Shown here piece by piece: positions 40,571 through 43,298 of a stretch of DNA of 43,298 nt. The position numbers and the translations under genes are program-made. A model generated the notes under the pieces. The model was not told where the DNA came from and searched no databases. It worked only from the letters and a program-made list of their open reading frames with translations. Each line of letters begins with the position of its first letter. Positions within the stretch are counted from its first letter, which is position 1. Origin of the DNA: Alcanivorax sp. 1008 (lineage in GTDB: Bacteria; Pseudomonadota; Gammaproteobacteria; Pseudomonadales; Alcanivoracaceae); the NCBI RefSeq assembly GCF_020667895.1, contig NZ_JAFMPS010000013.1, forward strand, positions 30,688 to 73,985. The letters are read 5' to 3'.

Positions 40571-40747
40571 GGGACGGGTACCTATCCGGTCGAATAAAAC
40601 GGATGCCGGGCAACAGCCCGGCTATTGAAGGCGGCGATTCTAACGGATTCGGCGGGTCAGTTCATGCGCCCTGAGACAAGGCGCGTGACCCTTGAGTCAC
40701 CACTCTGAGGTTTTTTCTCCCAGCCCAGGCTTGCCCGCGGTCACTGC

Positions 40748-40771
40748 CTGTTACGGGGCTGCCCGTAACAG
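40748..40771. other. Perfect hairpin across the stop codon of the secreted-protein gene
   Basis: CTGTTACGGG and CCCGTAACAG form a 10-bp stem with a 4-base loop. The stop codon (TAA on the minus strand, 40751-40753) lies inside one arm, so the stem spans the last codons and the stop. No T-run follows directly on the minus strand. Confidence 0.5.
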
Positions 40772-42484
40772 CGGCGTCACCGGCACAGATGATCCAGCAC
40801 TGACGCGCAGGCGCACGATCAGCTCCCGGTGTTGCTGGGATATTGCGTCAGCGAGTTGGATACGATGACAGACATCACCAGACTGTGCCCCTGCAGTGGC
40901 CTGCAGGGCATCAGCGCTCCAGTCCTGCAGCAACTTCCAGTCACCATCTCCGGCGCGTCGGGCACTGTAACGATACAGGTACTGTCCGGAGCCACCCTTG
41001 GCTTGCGGTGCAATCTCATAATTTTGCCCCGGTGCCACTCCCGCAAGGTGAAGCCAATCACCTGCGCCAAAGCCGAGGCTGTCATCAAGACCGCCCAGCG
41101 GCATCAACGCAACGGCTTGGGCAGAGTCACCACAGTTCAGATAGCCATGGCCAATACCGCGCCGGCCATCATTGAGGTCGTTGACGCTGGCTAGCTCCCA
41201 GCCTTCCGCACCAATCAAGCGATTGGCCAGCAGCTCCGCCTCCGCCCCCGGCTGATTCAAGTCGAGCAGAAATGGCACGCCGATACCGGCACCGGCAAAG
41301 CCGCTGTTACCCACCAGCAAGCCCTGATTGTTCAGACTGAAACCGAACACTGTGCGCACCTGAATACCAATAGCCGCTGTCTCAATCATGCGCAGCCCGG
41401 CAATGCAGTCAACCACGCCATCTGCATTGCCATCCTGCTGCAGCGGATCGAAGTCACAGCGCAGCAGGCGGCCAGGCCAGACGGTGCTGCCATGAATATC
41501 GGCACGCAATACGGCGGTGCGATTGTTTAATGCCAGCGGATATAGTTTCGACAAGCCCTCACCACTGATCAGCTCAGAGGGAAACTGCAGGCGGCTGATA
41601 ACGCCGTCTGCCGCGACGGTGATTAACGAGCTGCCGGCGCCGGCGCTGTCAGTCGCAACTGTAGATGTCGTGAAATCAGCGCTGGTCGCAATGCCGCGAT
41701 AAGAGTTGCTACCCGGCTTGCCACGGCCGCAGCGGTAATGACCGTAGCCGTGGCCCTTACCATGACTATGATGACCTTTGCCGCGGGTATTCGCGTGACG
41801 GTCGCCATCCTTATGGCAGGATACCGGCGCTGGTGGCTCGCAGCCCACAGCCGAGATAAGGCAGTCCGCATCGTTGCCGTGATACGCCAGTACCTGTGCG
41901 GGCACGTTGTCGTTGATTGCCGTTAGCCAGGGTGCATCGCTTAACGTAACAACGCCGTTATTGAAAACAATGGCGCCAAAACGGCCGGTATCGGATAGCT
42001 GCGAGCTGGCCACTACGCCATGACGGTTACCGTTAACGAAAGCACCCGGGAAGCTGCTATCTGGCAAAGAGCCAGCCAAAGGCGCCAGCAAACGGTCACG
42101 AGCGACAAACTGCCCCACCGGGCCATCCAATGTCAGCATCACACCCCATGGCAATGCCGTAGAACAGAAGATCCACACGCACACCGGTTCGCCCGCTGCC
42201 AGAGCAATAAAGTCCGGGGTGTCGACGATCAGCAGCGCTGGATTACTGCCCGGGGTGACGTTGAAACTGCGCCACTGGCCAGCTTCGGTCAGCTGGTAGC
42301 CGATCAGGTTGCCACGCTGGTTGACGGTGGTGCCCACGGAGTACTGGTGATTGGCAAAACCCTGTCCGAAGGCCGAACTTGCCGTCATTTCGGTGAGTGG
42401 CCGCATAATAAAGCCATCACTGCCCTGCGCCAGCGACTGGGCAGCAGTGAGCAAAGCCAGTGTGGCAAGCAGGAATATTCGCAT
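40751..42484 (-). CDS. Secreted protein of unknown function with His/Gly-rich loop
   Basis: A 577-residue exported protein with a signal peptide (1-19, cleaved near SLA/Q). Segments such as GTTVNQRGNLIGYQ, VFNNGVVTLSDAPWLTAIND and GFSLNNQGLLVGNSG recur along the chain and resemble HAF-type beta repeats (N-x-x-G-x-x-V/I-G), so a beta-propeller-like fold is possible. Residues 223-252 form an insert bounded by Cys223 and Cys252 with seven histidines and many Gly, Lys and Arg; this suggests metal or polyanion binding. Further cysteine pairs (102/107, 208/215) suggest disulfides. I do not recognise the family. It lies alone between glcB and ttcA. Confidence 0.7.
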   Translation of the reverse strand: MRIFLLATLALLTAAQSLAQGSDGFIMRPLTEMTASSAFGQGFANHQYSVGTTVNQRGNLIGYQLTEAGQWRSFNVTPGSNPALLIVDTPDFIALAAGEPVCVWIFCSTALPWGVMLTLDGPVGQFVARDRLLAPLAGSLPDSSFPGAFVNGNRHGVVASSQLSDTGRFGAIVFNNGVVTLSDAPWLTAINDNVPAQVLAYHGNDADCLISAVGCEPPAPVSCHKDGDRHANTRGKGHHSHGKGHGYGHYRCGRGKPGSNSYRGIATSADFTTSTVATDSAGAGSSLITVAADGVISRLQFPSELISGEGLSKLYPLALNNRTAVLRADIHGSTVWPGRLLRCDFDPLQQDGNADGVVDCIAGLRMIETAAIGIQVRTVFGFSLNNQGLLVGNSGFAGAGIGVPFLLDLNQPGAEAELLANRLIGAEGWELASVNDLNDGRRGIGHGYLNCGDSAQAVALMPLGGLDDSLGFGAGDWLHLAGVAPGQNYEIAPQAKGGSGQYLYRYSARRAGDGDWKLLQDWSADALQATAGAQSGDVCHRIQLADAISQQHRELIVRLRVSAGSSVPVTPLLRAAP

Positions 42485-42587
42485 CAGAGCCCCCGAGGCC
42501 GATCAAATTTCAACCGACCCAATCTAGCACGATCGCTCAGGAAACCGGGAGTCCGCCGGTCGGCACAACCAGAGCTGTCGAGCATCA

Positions 42588-43298
42588 TCACAGATTTACG
42601 ATGTCGAGCCGATGGGCCTGAGACGACCCGCTGCTGCTTCTACCCTGCTCAAGATTGACAAAATCAAACAGCTTGGCGTCAGCCAGCTGCGATGGAGCCA
42701 CATTCTGGATGGCGGCAAAAATGCTTTCGATACGGCCGGGAAACTGGCGATCCCATTGGAGCAGCATGTCCTTCACCGCCTGACGCTGCAGGCCGTCCTG
42801 AGAACCACACAAATTGCAGGGAATGATCGGGAATTGCTTGTAGGTGGCGAACTTTTCGATATCCTTTTCACGGCAATAGGCCAGCGGTCGTATCAGGATA
42901 TGTTTGCCGTCATCACTGCGTAGTTTGGGTGGCATCGCCTTCAGCTTGCCGCCATGAAACAGGTTGAGAAACAGGGTTTCAACGATATCGTCGCGATGGT
43001 GGCCCAGAGCGATCTTGTTGGCCCCGATCTCCTCGGCAAAGCCGTAAAGGGTGCCACGACGCAGGCGCGAGCAAAGCGAGCAGGTGGTTTTACCCTCTTC
43101 AATTTTTTCCCGTACGATGGAGTAAGTGTCTTTCTCAAGAATGTGGAATGGTACTCCTTCTTTCTCAAGGTACTGCGGCAGTACATGCTCCGGAAAACCT
43201 GGCTGTTTCTGGTCCAGATTAACCGCGACCAGCTCAAAATTAACCGGAGCTGTAACCTGCAGATTGCGCAAGATATCCAGCATGGTGTAGGAGTCCTT
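42588..43298 (-). CDS. ttcA: tRNA 2-thiocytidine(32) synthetase (partial)
   Basis: The C-terminal 236 codons of an ATP-dependent, iron-sulfur tRNA thiolase that makes s2C32. The gene runs off the right end: the reading frame is open to the edge and the last visible codons give [10 protein letters not shown], the end of the PP-loop [16 protein letters not shown] and CNLCGSQ supply the cysteines for the iron-sulfur cluster, and [20 protein letters not shown] and [10 protein letters not shown] are family blocks. The C-terminal tail, [16 protein letters not shown], is low-complexity. No clear terminator follows. Confidence 0.95.
   Translation of the reverse strand, partial: KDSYTMLDILRNLQVTAPVNFELVAVNLDQKQPGFPEHVLPQYLEKEGVPFHILEKDTYSIVREKIEEGKTTCSLCSRLRRGTLYGFAEEIGANKIALGHHRDDIVETLFLNLFHGGKLKAMPPKLRSDDGKHILIRPLAYCREKDIEKFATYKQFPIIPCNLCGSQDGLQRQAVKDMLLQWDRQFPGRIESIFAAIQNVAPSQLADAKLFDFVNLEQGRSSSGSSQAHRLDIVNL

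Noticed and set aside
42537-42560. Possible ttcA terminator
   Set aside because: ACCGG/CCGGT gives only a 5-bp stem and the following T-run is short on the minus strand.
42020-42658. 212-codon open frame on the plus strand across the secreted-protein gene start and ttcA end
   Set aside because: It covers two minus-strand genes, one of them certain (ttcA); the translation is low in hydrophobic structure and has no motif.

Overview
The window is a gene-dense stretch of gammaproteobacterial chromosome. Its core, cysG-serS-rarA-lolA-ftsK | trxB-aat-bpt-infA | clpA-clpS | cspD ... nudJ-mnmA-hflD-purB, follows the gene order I know from Pseudomonas. The organism is therefore most likely a member of the Pseudomonadales or a close relative, aerobic or microaerobic, with an outer membrane (LolA, OmpA-like lipoprotein). 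icd/idh, which usually lie beside cspD in Pseudomonas, and crcB, which usually lies between rarA and serS, are absent here, so it is probably not Pseudomonas itself. I see no insertion sequence, prophage, integron, CRISPR array, rRNA or tRNA. No gene-free gap exceeds 300 bases.

Layout. 1-572 (minus): 5' part of ccoN (cbb3 oxidase) behind an FNR/ANR-type box. 809-4003: a membrane-anchored alpha/beta hydrolase, a Bcr-type drug exporter and a divergent FabR-like TetR repressor. 4022-9547 (minus): a tight operon of an AGPS-like flavoenzyme, GlpD-type glycerol-3-phosphate dehydrogenase, a non-GlpK FGGY kinase and rlmJ. 9754-12652: a divergent GNAT enzyme, then a DUF2236/MpaB-type oxygenase and an LPLAT acyltransferase (both minus). 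12825-13487: YiaD-like lipoprotein. 13495-21763 (minus): MFS-cysG-serS-rarA-lolA-ftsK. 21996-24730 (plus): trxB, aat, bpt, infA. 24829-27540 (minus): clpA, clpS. 27784-34466 (plus): cspD, rluE, nudJ, mnmA, hflD, purB, roxA, GNAT and a DUF7931-like gene. 34446-43298 (minus): a two-TM protein, a divergent TrmB paralogue, a large lipoprotein, glcB, a secreted protein with a His/Gly-rich loop, and the 3' part of ttcA.

How genes work together. Aat and Bpt attach leucine or phenylalanine to N-terminal basic or acidic residues. ClpS recognises such N-termini and ClpA unfolds the substrate, so nearly a whole N-degron pathway is encoded within 5 kb. mnmA, ttcA, rluE, rlmJ and roxA all modify tRNA, rRNA or ribosomal protein. 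The most interesting accessory block is 4.8-12.7 kb, where a kinase, GlpD, an alkyl-DHAP-synthase-like flavoprotein, an acyltransferase and a haem-oxygenase-family protein lie close together. It could be an uncharacterised glycero-ether or glycerolipid pathway. That is an inference from family membership and clustering.

Most family calls rest on recognising conserved motifs by eye, and no database search was run. Starts were moved inward where an internal ATG/GTG has a clear ribosome binding site or fits the family's usual N-terminus.
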